Shown one piece after another: positions 44,955 through 54,268 of a DNA stretch of 64,000 nt. Each line of letters starts with the position of its first letter. Position 1 is the first letter of the stretch. The stretch is from Helicobacteraceae bacterium (GTDB lineage: Bacteria; Campylobacterota; Campylobacteria; Campylobacterales; Sulfurimonadaceae): assembly GCA_947498025.1 (NCBI GenBank), contig CANMJR010000002.1, positions 58,935 through 122,934 of the forward strand, read 5' to 3'. The notes under the pieces are model-generated. The model saw only the letters and a program-made list of their open reading frames with translations, had not been told where the DNA came from and did not search any database. The translations under genes and the position numbers were made by a program.

Positions 44955-45888
44955 AAAAAGATACAAGAGTATATTTTTAGATCCGGACTCAGAGGTTCTA
45001 CATCTCATGGGTATCACCGGACAAGCCAATGAGAAGATAAATATAATTCTCTCTCCCACCCTCTACTGGGTAAAAAAACTCTCTCTGCCGCTCAAAAATG
45101 TAAGAGATGTAAAAAAGCTTCTGCCGTCTCTTTTTGAAGATACTCTGCCTAGCGGGAATTACAGCTATAGCGCCTATAAAAGCGGGAGTGAATTTTATAT
45201 ATTTGCTTATGAAGATAAAAAGATATTGGATCTTTTGTTGCAAAAAGGTATTTCGTTATCAAATATTGCAGCACTTTTTTTTGCTCAAAGTGAGTTTGGT
45301 GCTACAGAGAGTGCAATAAAAATTAATGAGCAGCAGTGCATGTATGTCAAAGATGAAATTGTTGTGGTCGTCCCATCCTCTTGGATTCAAGAGAGCAAAA
45401 GATTAGATTTAAGCACAATTGCACCCTTAAAACACTCTATAACACTTAAGCAGTTTGGACATGTGGTAGATAGCAAAAGCTTGTACAAAATAGGCGTAAT
45501 TATGGCTCTTTTAATCTCTCTAATAGCTATAGAATATTTTATTACCGCCAAAAAAACAGCAGATATGTTGAAACTAAAAGATGAACTGTTTACAAAATAC
45601 AATCTGCAAGCTACAATGCTTCAAAACAGTGCGACACTGAAAAAGTATGATTCGATGTACACAACTCAAATGAAAATAAGAGAGTATATTTCTTATATTT
45701 TAACTCTGAAACTTAATGACAAAGAAGAACTTGTACATTTAAGCTTAAAAAATAATATTTTACAAGCCGAATTTAGCGGTATTGCAGAGGGTAAAGAGTT
45801 GCATATAACTCAGATGCTAAAAGATAATAAAGTCAACTTTAAATCCTTCTTTAAAGATAAATCTTTGCATGTGGAGCTCTCACTATGA
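44908..45888 (+). CDS. gspL: Type II secretion GspL-like protein
   Basis: The first 190 residues resemble the actin-like cytoplasmic fold of GspL, then one membrane helix follows (SLYKIGVIMALLISLIAIEYF, split here only by function) and a periplasmic ferredoxin-like part. It would connect the ATPase GspE to the inner membrane. The start is uncertain: ATG 44908 is chosen; TTG 44938 behind AAAGG gives a shorter N-terminus. It is divergent, so the call rests partly on operon order. Confidence 0.7.
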   Translation: MTYLQKKVPILFTKFKKRYKSIFLDPDSEVLHLMGITGQANEKINIILSPTLYWVKKLSLPLKNVRDVKKLLPSLFEDTLPSGNYSYSAYKSGSEFYIFAYEDKKILDLLLQKGISLSNIAALFFAQSEFGATESAIKINEQQCMYVKDEIVVVVPSSWIQESKRLDLSTIAPLKHSITLKQFGHVVDSKSLYKIGVIMALLISLIAIEYFITAKKTADMLKLKDELFTKYNLQATMLQNSATLKKYDSMYTTQMKIREYISYILTLKLNDKEELVHLSLKNNILQAEFSGIAEGKELHITQMLKDNKVNFKSFFKDKSLHVELSL

Positions 45889-46292
45889 ACCGTATTAATC
45901 CGCTGCATATAGGCGTACTCTTAGTTGTTATTTTGCTGTTTTTTGCATACAAGCTAAGCAGTGCAAAAACTGAATTGGCTGAAGCTAGAGACTCCTACAA
46001 GGAGACGAAAGAGATTTCACTCCGACTAAGTGGGCTCAAAGAGGTGTATGAGGAAAAAGATAAGGTTGAAAAAGCTTTGAAGCGAATTTTAGAACAACCC
46101 TCTCTCAGTGCTGCAAAAATAGAGCAGGAGAAAAAATCGACAGGCATAATAATTAGCTCTAAAGAAATGGATTTGGATGCCATTAATTCTCTTATGAGCA
46201 AGCTCTTAAATGGTTTGTACAGTATAAAAACAGTTGAAATTAAAAAGCTAAGTCCAACAAGCGCTAGCCTTGTGATGGAGATAACATGGTAA
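45885..46292 (+). CDS. gspM: Type II secretion GspM-like protein
   Basis: A 135-residue protein with one N-terminal membrane helix (HIGVLLVVILLFFAY), a coiled coil (about 25-65) and a small periplasmic ferredoxin-like domain. This is the layout of GspM/PilO, the partner of GspL. The 4-base overlap with the gspL-like gene supports it. Sequence motifs are few in this family. Confidence 0.7.
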   Translation: MNRINPLHIGVLLVVILLFFAYKLSSAKTELAEARDSYKETKEISLRLSGLKEVYEEKDKVEKALKRILEQPSLSAAKIEQEKKSTGIIISSKEMDLDAINSLMSKLLNGLYSIKTVEIKKLSPTSASLVMEITW

Positions 46293-46819
46293 AAAAAGTA
46301 ACAAAATTTTTGGGCTACTTTGGGTTTTTTATCTTCTCTATTATGTACTTCGCCCCAAAGGTGAGTCTCTACTATTTTTTAGAGAGTCGGTTAGCTCCGC
46401 ATGGAATCATTATTAGCACAGAGGATGCGATTGACAGAGGCTTTACTCTTGATGTAAACAGTGCAAATATCTCTTTTAAATCGATTGAGAGTGCGAATAT
46501 AGCAGAGATAAATGTAAAAATATTTGCTCTTTATAATGCGGTAAATTTTAAAAATATTACTCTTTCAGGTGCTGTAAAATCATTTGTACCGCTGCATGTC
46601 GAGAGTGCAGATGTCAGATATACGATTTTAGACCCATTGAATCTTAAAGCAACCCTTCATGGAGAGTTTGGAGATGCAGAAGCCGAGTTTAATCTCTCTA
46701 AATATGCGCTCCATCTTGAGCTTTTACCCTCTGATTTGATGCTAAAAGAGTATAAAACAACGCTTCAAACTATGAAAAAAAATGAGAGCGGGAGGTATCT
46801 TTATGATCAAAATATCTAA
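46286..46819 (+). CDS. gspN: Type II secretion GspN-like protein
   Basis: A single N-terminal membrane helix (about 8-27) and a periplasmic beta-rich part that includes FTLDVNSANISFKSIESANIAE, broken here at 20 residues in nature of description only: the segment lies at about residues 50-72. That layout and its place between gspM-like and gspC genes suggest GspN, a part found in some type II systems. At 177 residues it is shorter than the usual GspN. It overlaps the gspC region by 17 bases. Confidence 0.6.
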   Translation: MVKKVTKFLGYFGFFIFSIMYFAPKVSLYYFLESRLAPHGIIISTEDAIDRGFTLDVNSANISFKSIESANIAEINVKIFALYNAVNFKNITLSGAVKSFVPLHVESADVRYTILDPLNLKATLHGEFGDAEAEFNLSKYALHLELLPSDLMLKEYKTTLQTMKKNESGRYLYDQNI

Positions 46820-47597
46820 CTCGAAACTGCTTATTGTTTTTACAAGACTGCTTATACTTTTGGCTCTGGCAAAGATTATCTCTCTTGGTTTATGGTGGTA
46901 TCTCCCAAGTGATGGAGTTGAACTGAATGTTAAGAAAAATTATGAGCCGAAATACCAAAAAGTAGATTTTAAAAACATGCTGTCTAAGCCCAAAGAGAAG
47001 GGTGCCTCATCTAATACTGCCGCTGAGACCGTTAGCATTACTAATATGATTTTAAAAGGTCTCTATGCAAGAGACGAAATGGGTTATATAATCATCGCAC
47101 TCAAGTCAGACCCTGCAAAAACATCGATAGTGGCGATTGGAGAGGTTTATCAGGGGTACACTCTGAAATCTGTAGAACTTTTAAGCGTCATATTTGAAAA
47201 AAACGGTAAAGATTTTGTATTAGAATTAGAAAAGAGTGCAAATCTCTCATTGCTTCCAGCCCCGCAGAGTGATAAAATCACCTCAAGCGAAGTTTCCCGC
47301 ACCGATATATCCTTTTTCGCAAAAGACCCCGCTGCAATATGGAAGGATATCTCAATAAATGAGGTGAAAAATGGGAATAAAATTGCAGGCTTTAAAGTGA
47401 CAAAAATAAATCCAAAATCAAAATTTGCTACCTTGGGTTTAATGGAGAATGATGTGATTATAAAGTTAAATAATGTTAAGTTGGAGTCTTACAAAGATGC
47501 CATAGAGGTATATAAAAATATAGACAAAATTGACACGATACAAATCGTAGTGACAAGAGATAACCAAGAGAAGGAATTAGTATATGAAATTCATTAG
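46803..47597 (+). CDS. gspC: Type II secretion inner-membrane protein GspC
   Basis: One N-terminal membrane helix (LLILLALAKIISLGLWWYL), the homology region (ITNMILKGLYARDEMGYIII) and a C-terminal PDZ domain (GFKVTKINPKSKFATLGL). GspC links the inner-membrane platform to the secretin and may help to select cargo. ATG 46803 sits 7 bases behind GGGAGG; an ATG at 46782 has no such site. It overlaps the secretin gene by 14 bases. Confidence 0.87.
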   Translation: MIKISNSKLLIVFTRLLILLALAKIISLGLWWYLPSDGVELNVKKNYEPKYQKVDFKNMLSKPKEKGASSNTAAETVSITNMILKGLYARDEMGYIIIALKSDPAKTSIVAIGEVYQGYTLKSVELLSVIFEKNGKDFVLELEKSANLSLLPAPQSDKITSSEVSRTDISFFAKDPAAIWKDISINEVKNGNKIAGFKVTKINPKSKFATLGLMENDVIIKLNNVKLESYKDAIEVYKNIDKIDTIQIVVTRDNQEKELVYEIH

Positions 47598-49473
47598 ATT
47601 TATGTTTTTAACACTTAGTTTAGTGTTAGTTTTATCGGCAAGAGAGCAGGTTAATGTTAACTTTTCTAATCTAGAGGTAGATGATTTTATAAAGTTAGTG
47701 TCAAAAATAACAAAGAAAAATATATTGATCAGCAACAAAATACCAGGCACGGTTGACTTTGTGAGCTCAACAGCCGTTTACGATGACGAACTTATGGGTA
47801 TATTAATATCTGTTTTAGAGTCTAAGGGGTTTACTCTTGTTCAAAGCGGATCACTCTATGAGATAGTCCGTTCAGCCGATGCTGCTCAAAGTAATCTCAA
47901 AGTTGTAAAACAGGGAGAGAATCCTGATGGCTCCCTTATGGTTACACAAGCCATTACAGTAACCGGTGAAAATGTTGATATTGTAGCAGCAAAAATCCGT
48001 TATCTTATCTCTAAAACTGCGAAGCTTATGACCATGAAAGAGAGTAATATGATTCTCATTACGGACTATCCTAAGAATATAGAGACCATAAAAAAGGTTA
48101 TGAAAGATATAGAGACAAATAATCAAGCAACAGTCAAAATTGTGCCTATCAAATTTGCAGAGGGCAAAAAACTTCTGGCAAAGCTTATTGATATCTCAAA
48201 ATCACTTTTTAATGAACAAGTGGCCTCAGAAGTCGTTAAAATTATTTTGGATGAAAATACAAACTCTATTCTAATTGTGGCAAATCAAGAGAATGTAAAA
48301 AAGGTAGAGGCTTTAATAAAGAAACTCGATGTAGAATCAAATATAGCAAATACCGTACAGATTTTCAATCTTAGAAACTCGGATGTAAAAGATGTTTTGA
48401 AAAGTTTAACCGAGATTGTCTCAAAGCAGACTTATGCAGATCCTTTGCTTAAGCCAAATGTTTCCGCAAGCGAAGAGATAAATGCAATTATTGCAGTGGG
48501 CGAACCCGAGATTATCAAAGGTATAAAATATATTATCGATGAGCTTGACACGGAAAAATTTCAGGTTTATGTACAGGCAAGGGTTATAGAGATAAATAAA
48601 AATAACACGGAAGCTCTAGGTACGAAATGGGGATTTGACGGGGCATTAGTGAGTTCAAGCGGAGGGCTCTACTCTTTGGCAACCAACTTTGGAGGTGCCT
48701 CTATCTCTCCGGCGGCATCAAAATTAATAACTCTGCCAAGCAACTTAGAGTCTGGTTTTGCACTGGGTGCAGCTATACAATTTTTACAAACAAACGGTGC
48801 TTCAAAAGCACTTTCAAATCCATCCATACTTTGTGTAAATAATAAAGAGTCATCCATTTATGTAGGTAAAACTATTTCGGTTTCAACGGGGACCATATCC
48901 AACTCAGTTGCAGGGGCAGGGCTTACAAGCAGCTATAAAAGAGAGGAAATCGGTTTGACCCTCAAAATCAAACCTCGTGTTTCCTCTACTGACAAGGTAA
49001 CGCTTGATGTTGAGACAAAATTGGAAAATATTTTGGATGATGGTTCAAACAACGCAACAAAACAGCCGGTTACATCAAAGCAGGAGGTAAAAACTCAGGC
49101 GATACTTCGTCATGGAGAGAGTATAATTATCGGGGGTCTTGTAAAAAGCTATGATGTGACTGCTGTAAGCAAAGTTCCGATTTTAGGAGATATTCCACTC
49201 CTTGGCGATTACCTCTTTTCATCAGAGTCAACAACAAATCAAAAAGATAATTTAGTAGTGATTTTGACTCCTTATGTAATTGAAAAGAGTGAAAAATTGT
49301 CTCAACTTCAAAAAGATTTGGGTGTTTTGGCAAATCTTCAAAGAGATTATAATGAAAAGATTTTCAAAAAAATAGAGGAGAAGGGAAAAATCACTGCTCT
49401 TGACATGGAAACCGGTGAGGTTGTAGAGAGAGATAAAAATAGCTCAGCAGATACTATTTCCGGGGAGAAGTAG
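47584..49473 (+). CDS. gspD: Type II secretion secretin GspD
   Basis: Outer-membrane channel of the system. There is a signal peptide (about 1-19), N0-N3 domains (VNVNFSNLEVDDFIKLVSKI at the start is the N0 domain) and the secretin domain from about 330 to 590 with VQARVIEINKN, EEIGLTLKIKPRV, and VPILGDIPLLGDYLFS. The length of 629 residues is in the normal range. No pilotin gene is visible next to it. Confidence 0.95.
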   Translation: MKFIRFMFLTLSLVLVLSAREQVNVNFSNLEVDDFIKLVSKITKKNILISNKIPGTVDFVSSTAVYDDELMGILISVLESKGFTLVQSGSLYEIVRSADAAQSNLKVVKQGENPDGSLMVTQAITVTGENVDIVAAKIRYLISKTAKLMTMKESNMILITDYPKNIETIKKVMKDIETNNQATVKIVPIKFAEGKKLLAKLIDISKSLFNEQVASEVVKIILDENTNSILIVANQENVKKVEALIKKLDVESNIANTVQIFNLRNSDVKDVLKSLTEIVSKQTYADPLLKPNVSASEEINAIIAVGEPEIIKGIKYIIDELDTEKFQVYVQARVIEINKNNTEALGTKWGFDGALVSSSGGLYSLATNFGGASISPAASKLITLPSNLESGFALGAAIQFLQTNGASKALSNPSILCVNNKESSIYVGKTISVSTGTISNSVAGAGLTSSYKREEIGLTLKIKPRVSSTDKVTLDVETKLENILDDGSNNATKQPVTSKQEVKTQAILRHGESIIIGGLVKSYDVTAVSKVPILGDIPLLGDYLFSSESTTNQKDNLVVILTPYVIEKSEKLSQLQKDLGVLANLQRDYNEKIFKKIEEKGKITALDMETGEVVERDKNSSADTISGEK

Positions 49474-50988
49474 ATGCTCGTTTTGGAACCTCTTCACAAT
49501 TTAAAACTCGAAGTATATGAACCTCAAGAGATTAAAACCGATATGAGTGTAAAAAATTATCTTCTTTTTAGTGAGCTTCATGGAGAGGTTTGTGCATTTA
49601 TGTGTGAGCAGTATTTGGTTCAGGCAAGCAATTTTTACTCAAAATTACAAAACAGATATCCCCTCTACATGTTGGATGAGGACTCCTATGACAGACTTTA
49701 CAACCGCTTTTTAGAGCTTCGTACCGATAAAGCTATAGAGAACATGCAAGAGGATTCAAATGAAGAGGGTGAAGATGAACTCTCTTTAACTGATTTTTTG
49801 AGAACATCCTCTGACATTTTAACAAGTGAAGAGTCTGCTCCGATTATCAAGTTTGTAAATGCTCTTTTTTATCAGGCTATTAAAAAAAGAGCTTCGGATA
49901 TTCATATTGAGGTTCAAGAAAAACGGGGTGAAGTCAGGTTTCGCATTGACGGGATGCTGATTAAAAATGCAGATTTAGACAAAAAAGTAATCAATCTCAT
50001 CGTCAGCCGTATAAAAGTTATATCAAATCTTGATATTTCAGAAAAGAGAATTCCTCAAGATGGGCGAACACAGATAAAAATTGCGGGTGAGAGTTTAGAT
50101 GTCCGTGTCTCTATTTTGCCGACTTTTTATGGCGAGAGAGTTGTTATGAGGCTCCTCATGCAGAGTTCTCAGATACCTCAAATAGATGAACTTGGCTTTG
50201 ACAACGAAATTATTGATGATGTAAAAAAACTGCTTCGCTCCTCCCATGGAATTATACTTGTAACAGGACCGACGGGGAGCGGTAAAACAACCTCTCTCCA
50301 CTCCTTTTTAAGAGAAGTTGAAGAGCCGCATAAAAATCTTTTAACCGTTGAAGACCCGGTTGAGTACAAGTCTGACAATATTGCTCAGATTCAGGTAAAT
50401 GAGAAGGTCGGGCTTACTTTTGCAGCGGCTCTGCGCTCTATTTTACGACAGGACCCTGATGTTATTATGATTGGTGAGATTCGTGATGAGGAGACGGCCG
50501 CAATCGCCGTTCGTGCTGCACTTACAGGTCACTTGGTCTTTTCAACGCTTCATACAAACTCGGCTGCTGCGACAATCTCAAGACTCGCTGACATGAAAAT
50601 ACAGCCTTTTTTAATCTCCTCTTCACTTCTCGGAATTTTGGCTCAAAGACTTGTTCGCGTTTTATGTGATGAATGCAAGGAAGAGGATGTTATTGCAGAA
50701 GAGTTCTCGGAATATTATAATCTAGATAGAAATGCGAAAATATTTAAGTCAGTAGGTTGTAAGGCATGCAATTACAGCGGTTACAGCGGTCGCCGCTCTA
50801 TCGGCGAGCTTTTGGTTATGAATGACCGAGTGAGAGATTTGCTGGTGACTACAACAGATGAACATACAATTAAAACGGCTCTAGAAAAAGATGGACTTAA
50901 AACAATAGCCTATCAACTCTCGCAAATGTTGTTAAATGCTGAAACATCTCTTGATGAAGCGATTAGAATCGGTTTAGGGCATGCATAA
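49474..50988 (+). CDS. gspE: Type II secretion ATPase GspE
   Basis: Hexameric ATPase that powers pseudopilus assembly. Walker A GPTGSGKTTSLH, Asp box DPDVIMIGEIRDEETA, His box LTGHLVFSTLHTNSA and a four-Cys zinc motif (CDEC and CKAC) are present. The N-terminal domain for GspL contact is about 110 residues. The ATG follows the gspD stop directly, and the end overlaps the gspI-like gene by 8 bases. Confidence 0.95.
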   Translation: MLVLEPLHNLKLEVYEPQEIKTDMSVKNYLLFSELHGEVCAFMCEQYLVQASNFYSKLQNRYPLYMLDEDSYDRLYNRFLELRTDKAIENMQEDSNEEGEDELSLTDFLRTSSDILTSEESAPIIKFVNALFYQAIKKRASDIHIEVQEKRGEVRFRIDGMLIKNADLDKKVINLIVSRIKVISNLDISEKRIPQDGRTQIKIAGESLDVRVSILPTFYGERVVMRLLMQSSQIPQIDELGFDNEIIDDVKKLLRSSHGIILVTGPTGSGKTTSLHSFLREVEEPHKNLLTVEDPVEYKSDNIAQIQVNEKVGLTFAAALRSILRQDPDVIMIGEIRDEETAAIAVRAALTGHLVFSTLHTNSAAATISRLADMKIQPFLISSSLLGILAQRLVRVLCDECKEEDVIAEEFSEYYNLDRNAKIFKSVGCKACNYSGYSGRRSIGELLVMNDRVRDLLVTTTDEHTIKTALEKDGLKTIAYQLSQMLLNAETSLDEAIRIGLGHA

Positions 50989-51448
50989 AAAAGCTAAACG
51001 AGCTTTTACTCTTATAGAAGTCATGGTTGCCGTTATGATAATCTCAGTGGTAATTTTGGCACTTATAGAGATGTATGCAAATAATATACATATCTTTTCC
51101 GGACTGAAAAAACAGACACAGATAAATCCATACGCCTCCTTTTTTATATCAAATCCTGATTATGGTTTGGAGACAAAAAGTGCTGTTCTATATGATTTAA
51201 TAAGTGATTTTAAATTAGAGGATGATTTGCAAAGAGAGCTTAAAAACATAAAAGTTGAAGTGGTTTATCAGATGGTTGAACAGATAGATTTGGGTGAATA
51301 TGATGACATGAGTAAGGATGAAAGTAAACAGAGTAATGGAGAAATAGATAGAGAAGTAAAGACAGATGTGGTTTTTGAAATAGGAAAAACAGTCGTCAAA
51401 ACCAAAGACGCATCCACCGCCCTCATTAGACTAAGGATTGAACAGTGA
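50981..51448 (+). CDS. gspI: Minor pseudopilin GspI-like protein
   Basis: The prepilin signal (KAKRA before FTLIEVMVAVMIIS) has Ala at -1 and Glu at +5. The FTLIEVMVA form is typical of GspI. The mature part of about 145 residues is divergent and acidic. GspI joins J and K at the pseudopilus tip. It overlaps the gene for the GspJ-like protein by 4 bases. Confidence 0.8.
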   Translation: MHKKAKRAFTLIEVMVAVMIISVVILALIEMYANNIHIFSGLKKQTQINPYASFFISNPDYGLETKSAVLYDLISDFKLEDDLQRELKNIKVEVVYQMVEQIDLGEYDDMSKDESKQSNGEIDREVKTDVVFEIGKTVVKTKDASTALIRLRIEQ

Positions 51449-51966
51449 GAAGAGGATTTACACTTATTGAACTACTTATCTCTATCACGATACTATCTAT
51501 CATGATGCTTTTTTTATATAAAAGTTACGCTTCTCTCAATCACTCAAACAGCTTCTATAAAAAAGAGGTCAAAGATATAAAAGAGGAGGAGTCTATAAAA
51601 AAAGTTATCTTTCTGGATTTCTCTTTAGCTCTGAGTCAATCCACAACAATTTTAAATCAAGATAAAAAAGAGGATGTTATACTTATGCAAAGCTCAAATT
51701 CTCTGCATAATATGCACAATCCCTATATCGCTTATATGGTGAAAAATCAAAAACTTTATAGATTAGAGTCACTCAGACCACTCCTTTATCCTCTAAGTGT
51801 GGATAGTCAGTTCAGTGTGGACAGTATTGGAGAAGTGAATAGTTTTAGGGTTTATAAGTCTGATAAAAAGATAGGAAACACCGTCCCTGAACTCTTTTTA
51901 GTGCATGCTGATTTTAAAGAGAAAAAGGATATTTTGCTTAAAATAAAGGTCCTAAACTCAAAATAA
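51445..51966 (+). CDS. gspJ: Minor pseudopilin GspJ-like protein
   Basis: The GTG start gives the signal MRRG before FTLIELLISITILSI, the only one of the four classical prepilin signals here with Gly at -1. The mature domain (about 165 residues) has the SLALSQSTTIL and YRLESLRPLLYPL segments that fit GspJ. It is the last gene of the operon; a 50-base gap and accD follow. Confidence 0.78.
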   Translation: MRRGFTLIELLISITILSIMMLFLYKSYASLNHSNSFYKKEVKDIKEEESIKKVIFLDFSLALSQSTTILNQDKKEDVILMQSSNSLHNMHNPYIAYMVKNQKLYRLESLRPLLYPLSVDSQFSVDSIGEVNSFRVYKSDKKIGNTVPELFLVHADFKEKKDILLKIKVLNSK

Positions 51967-52016
51967 AGTATAAATTTGATACAATATCCGCCATTTATAA
52001 GATATAAGGATTGTTT

Positions 52017-52859
52017 TTGAACTTATTAAACCTTTTTTCGAGATCAGATACAAAGCAGCAAGCTACAAAAAGCGAAGCTCCAACTCACTGGATTAAGTGT
52101 AAATCATGTCAATCGTTGATGTACTACAAAGAGGTGGAGAATCAAAATTATGTGTGTCCAAAATGTGGATTCCACCTTCGTATAGGCGTAAAAGAGAGAT
52201 TGGCACTTTTGGTGGATGAGGGAACATTTGTAGAGTTTGATGAGAAGTTAAAACCTGTTGATCCATTAAAATTTGTAGATAAAATCTCGTATGTAAAAAG
52301 AATAGAAGAGGGTGTTAAAAAAAGCGGCAGAAGCTCGTCCGTTGTGAGCGGTGAGTGCAAAATAAACGGTGTGGATGCTCAGCTTGTTGTATTTGACTTC
52401 AGCTTTATGGGTGGCTCTTTGGGCTCCGTAGAGGGTGAAAAAATTGTTCGTGCGGTAAACCGTGCCATAGAAAAAAGAGAGGGGTTGATAATTATAAGTG
52501 CAAGTGGCGGAGCAAGAATGCAGGAGAGTACATTCTCTCTTATGCAGATGAGTAAAACTTCAGCAGCATTGGCAAAACTTGCAAATCACAACTTACCGTA
52601 TATCTCTGTTTTAACAGATCCTACCATGGGCGGGGTAAGTGCTTCTTTTGCAACTTTGGGAGACATTATTATTGCTGAACCGGGGGCACTCATAGGTTTT
52701 GCAGGTCAAAGAGTAATTGAACAGACCATTGGTTCTAGTCTTCCTGATGGCTTTCAGCGAGCAGAATTTTTGCTTGAAAAAGGTTCTGTTGACATGGTAG
52801 TCAATAGAAATGAGTTAAAAAATACACTTTCAGATCTTTTAACACTCTTAAAAGTTTAA
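52017..52859 (+). CDS. accD: Acetyl-CoA carboxylase carboxyltransferase subunit beta
   Basis: A four-Cys zinc ribbon (CKSCQS, CPKCGF) and the carboxyltransferase core ([41 protein letters not shown]) identify AccD, which carries out the first committed step of fatty acid synthesis with AccA, B and C. TTG 52017 is 6 bases behind AAGGA; the TTG at 52011 would touch that site. Confidence 0.95.
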   Translation: MNLLNLFSRSDTKQQATKSEAPTHWIKCKSCQSLMYYKEVENQNYVCPKCGFHLRIGVKERLALLVDEGTFVEFDEKLKPVDPLKFVDKISYVKRIEEGVKKSGRSSSVVSGECKINGVDAQLVVFDFSFMGGSLGSVEGEKIVRAVNRAIEKREGLIIISASGGARMQESTFSLMQMSKTSAALAKLANHNLPYISVLTDPTMGGVSASFATLGDIIIAEPGALIGFAGQRVIEQTIGSSLPDGFQRAEFLLEKGSVDMVVNRNELKNTLSDLLTLLKV

Positions 52860-52860
52860 T

Positions 52861-53421
52861 ATGCGTTTATATGCCCTTTGCGACCAAGAGTTACTTGATT
52901 CTAAGGGCATTTCTATTGAAGAGTTTATAGATATTGCCAAACAAAATAGTGCCGAGATAATTCAATATAGAAATAAAACCGCTGACACTGCTTTTATAAA
53001 ACAACAACTCATTAAAATCAGAAAAATGTATGACGGCTTTTTAATAGTAAATGATGCATATGAACTGATAGAATTTTGCGATGGGGTTCATCTTGGTCAA
53101 GAGGATCTAAAATCGATAGATTCCGACATAAAAAGCGCTGTTAAAATCGTAAGAATGGCCATCACAAAAGATAAGATATTAGGCATCTCAACGCATAATA
53201 AAGAAGAGGTGCTTGAGGCAAACGCATGTGACCTGAACTACATCGGACTGGGCGCATACAGAGATACAAATACAAAAAAAGTAAACGTGGTTTTAGGAGA
53301 TACATTGGATGTCATAGCTTCGGAATCAGAACATTTTGTAGCAGCCATAGGCGGGGTTAAAAAAAACGATGCCTTTACTTATGTCACTTACCATGTAATT
53401 GGAAGCGGATTGGTCTCATAA
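52861..53421 (+). CDS. thiE: Thiamine phosphate synthase-like protein (ThiE/TenI family)
   Basis: A short TIM-barrel protein of 186 residues. The motifs [41 protein letters not shown] and AAIGGV follow the ThiE plan. ThiE joins the thiazole and pyrimidine parts of thiamine. The usual LQLRDK and PTxTK motifs are altered, so a TenI-like or other role cannot be excluded. It begins one base after accD. Confidence 0.8.
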   Translation: MRLYALCDQELLDSKGISIEEFIDIAKQNSAEIIQYRNKTADTAFIKQQLIKIRKMYDGFLIVNDAYELIEFCDGVHLGQEDLKSIDSDIKSAVKIVRMAITKDKILGISTHNKEEVLEANACDLNYIGLGAYRDTNTKKVNVVLGDTLDVIASESEHFVAAIGGVKKNDAFTYVTYHVIGSGLVS

Positions 53422-53422
53422 A

Positions 53423-53881
53423 GTGAATATTGATATTATCTCCATAGCAAAAAAAGAGAAAACCATCTATGACCCACTCTATAAAGAGCTGACAAAAATG
53501 ATTTCTCGCTTTGCAAAAACAGAAGATATAGAACTTTTTGACAAAGATGTAGCAAAATCACACACTATTTCACCAACTGCGTCACAGCAGGCATATACAA
53601 GAGCATTAGCTCCCTATATTGGCAAAGATTTTTGTGTATGTTTGCACCCTGATGGAAAATTAATCGACAGTTTTGAATTTAGTAAGCTTTTAAATGATAG
53701 AATGGCGGTTAAATTTTTCATAGGTGGAGCGTATGGCTTCGAGGATGATTTTTTAAAAAAATGCGATGCTGTTATAAGCTTAGGAAATATTACTATGAGT
53801 CATAAAATAGCAAAAGCTGTTTTGCTTGAGCAGATTTATAGAGGTTTTTCTATTTTGAGTAACCACCCATACCATAAGTGA
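53423..53881 (+). CDS. rlmH: 23S rRNA (pseudouridine-1915-N3)-methyltransferase RlmH
   Basis: A 152-residue SPOUT methyltransferase. The SAM-binding knot FFIGGAYGF and the end [13 protein letters not shown] are typical. It methylates a pseudouridine in helix 69 of 23S rRNA. The frame is open from 53399, but the GTG at 53423 matches the usual start of the family ([11 protein letters not shown]) and avoids overlap with the gene before. Confidence 0.93.
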   Translation: MNIDIISIAKKEKTIYDPLYKELTKMISRFAKTEDIELFDKDVAKSHTISPTASQQAYTRALAPYIGKDFCVCLHPDGKLIDSFEFSKLLNDRMAVKFFIGGAYGFEDDFLKKCDAVISLGNITMSHKIAKAVLLEQIYRGFSILSNHPYHK

Positions 53882-53905
53882 TATACAACACAATAAGGAT
53901 GTCAA

Positions 53906-54259
53906 TTGCAAGCTAGTGAGTTAAATTATTTTAAAGAGATTCTAGAGAGTCGTAAAAAGCAGATAACCAAAAATATTGTGGGTGTTAATGCTGAGTTAGA
54001 GCAGCTAAGTGGTTTAGAACTTAATGATGAGGGTGACTATGCATCCGTAAATAATAACTCAATGATTGAGAGTGCAATAGTCCACCAGCAGGAACAAGAG
54101 CTAAGAGAGATTAATGTAACTCTTGGAAAAATAGTAAGCGGTGACTACGGTATATGTGAAATGTGTGAGGATCCTATAAGCTTTCAAAGATTGAAAGTGA
54201 AACCACATGCCATTTATTGTATCGATTGTAGAGAAATAGTAGAAAAATCTAGAAAATAG
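53906..54259 (+). CDS. DksA/TraR-type zinc finger protein
   Basis: A coiled-coil N-terminus (about 5-70) and a four-Cys zinc finger (CEMCEDPI, YCIDC). The coiled-coil tip has DEGDYASV, where DksA has its two acidic residues. It should bind in the secondary channel of RNA polymerase and mediate the stringent response with ppGpp. At 117 residues it is close to Campylobacter DksA. TTG is the start behind AAGGA. Confidence 0.87.
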   Translation: MQASELNYFKEILESRKKQITKNIVGVNAELEQLSGLELNDEGDYASVNNNSMIESAIVHQQEQELREINVTLGKIVSGDYGICEMCEDPISFQRLKVKPHAIYCIDCREIVEKSRK

Positions 54260-54268
54260 GAATTTATA

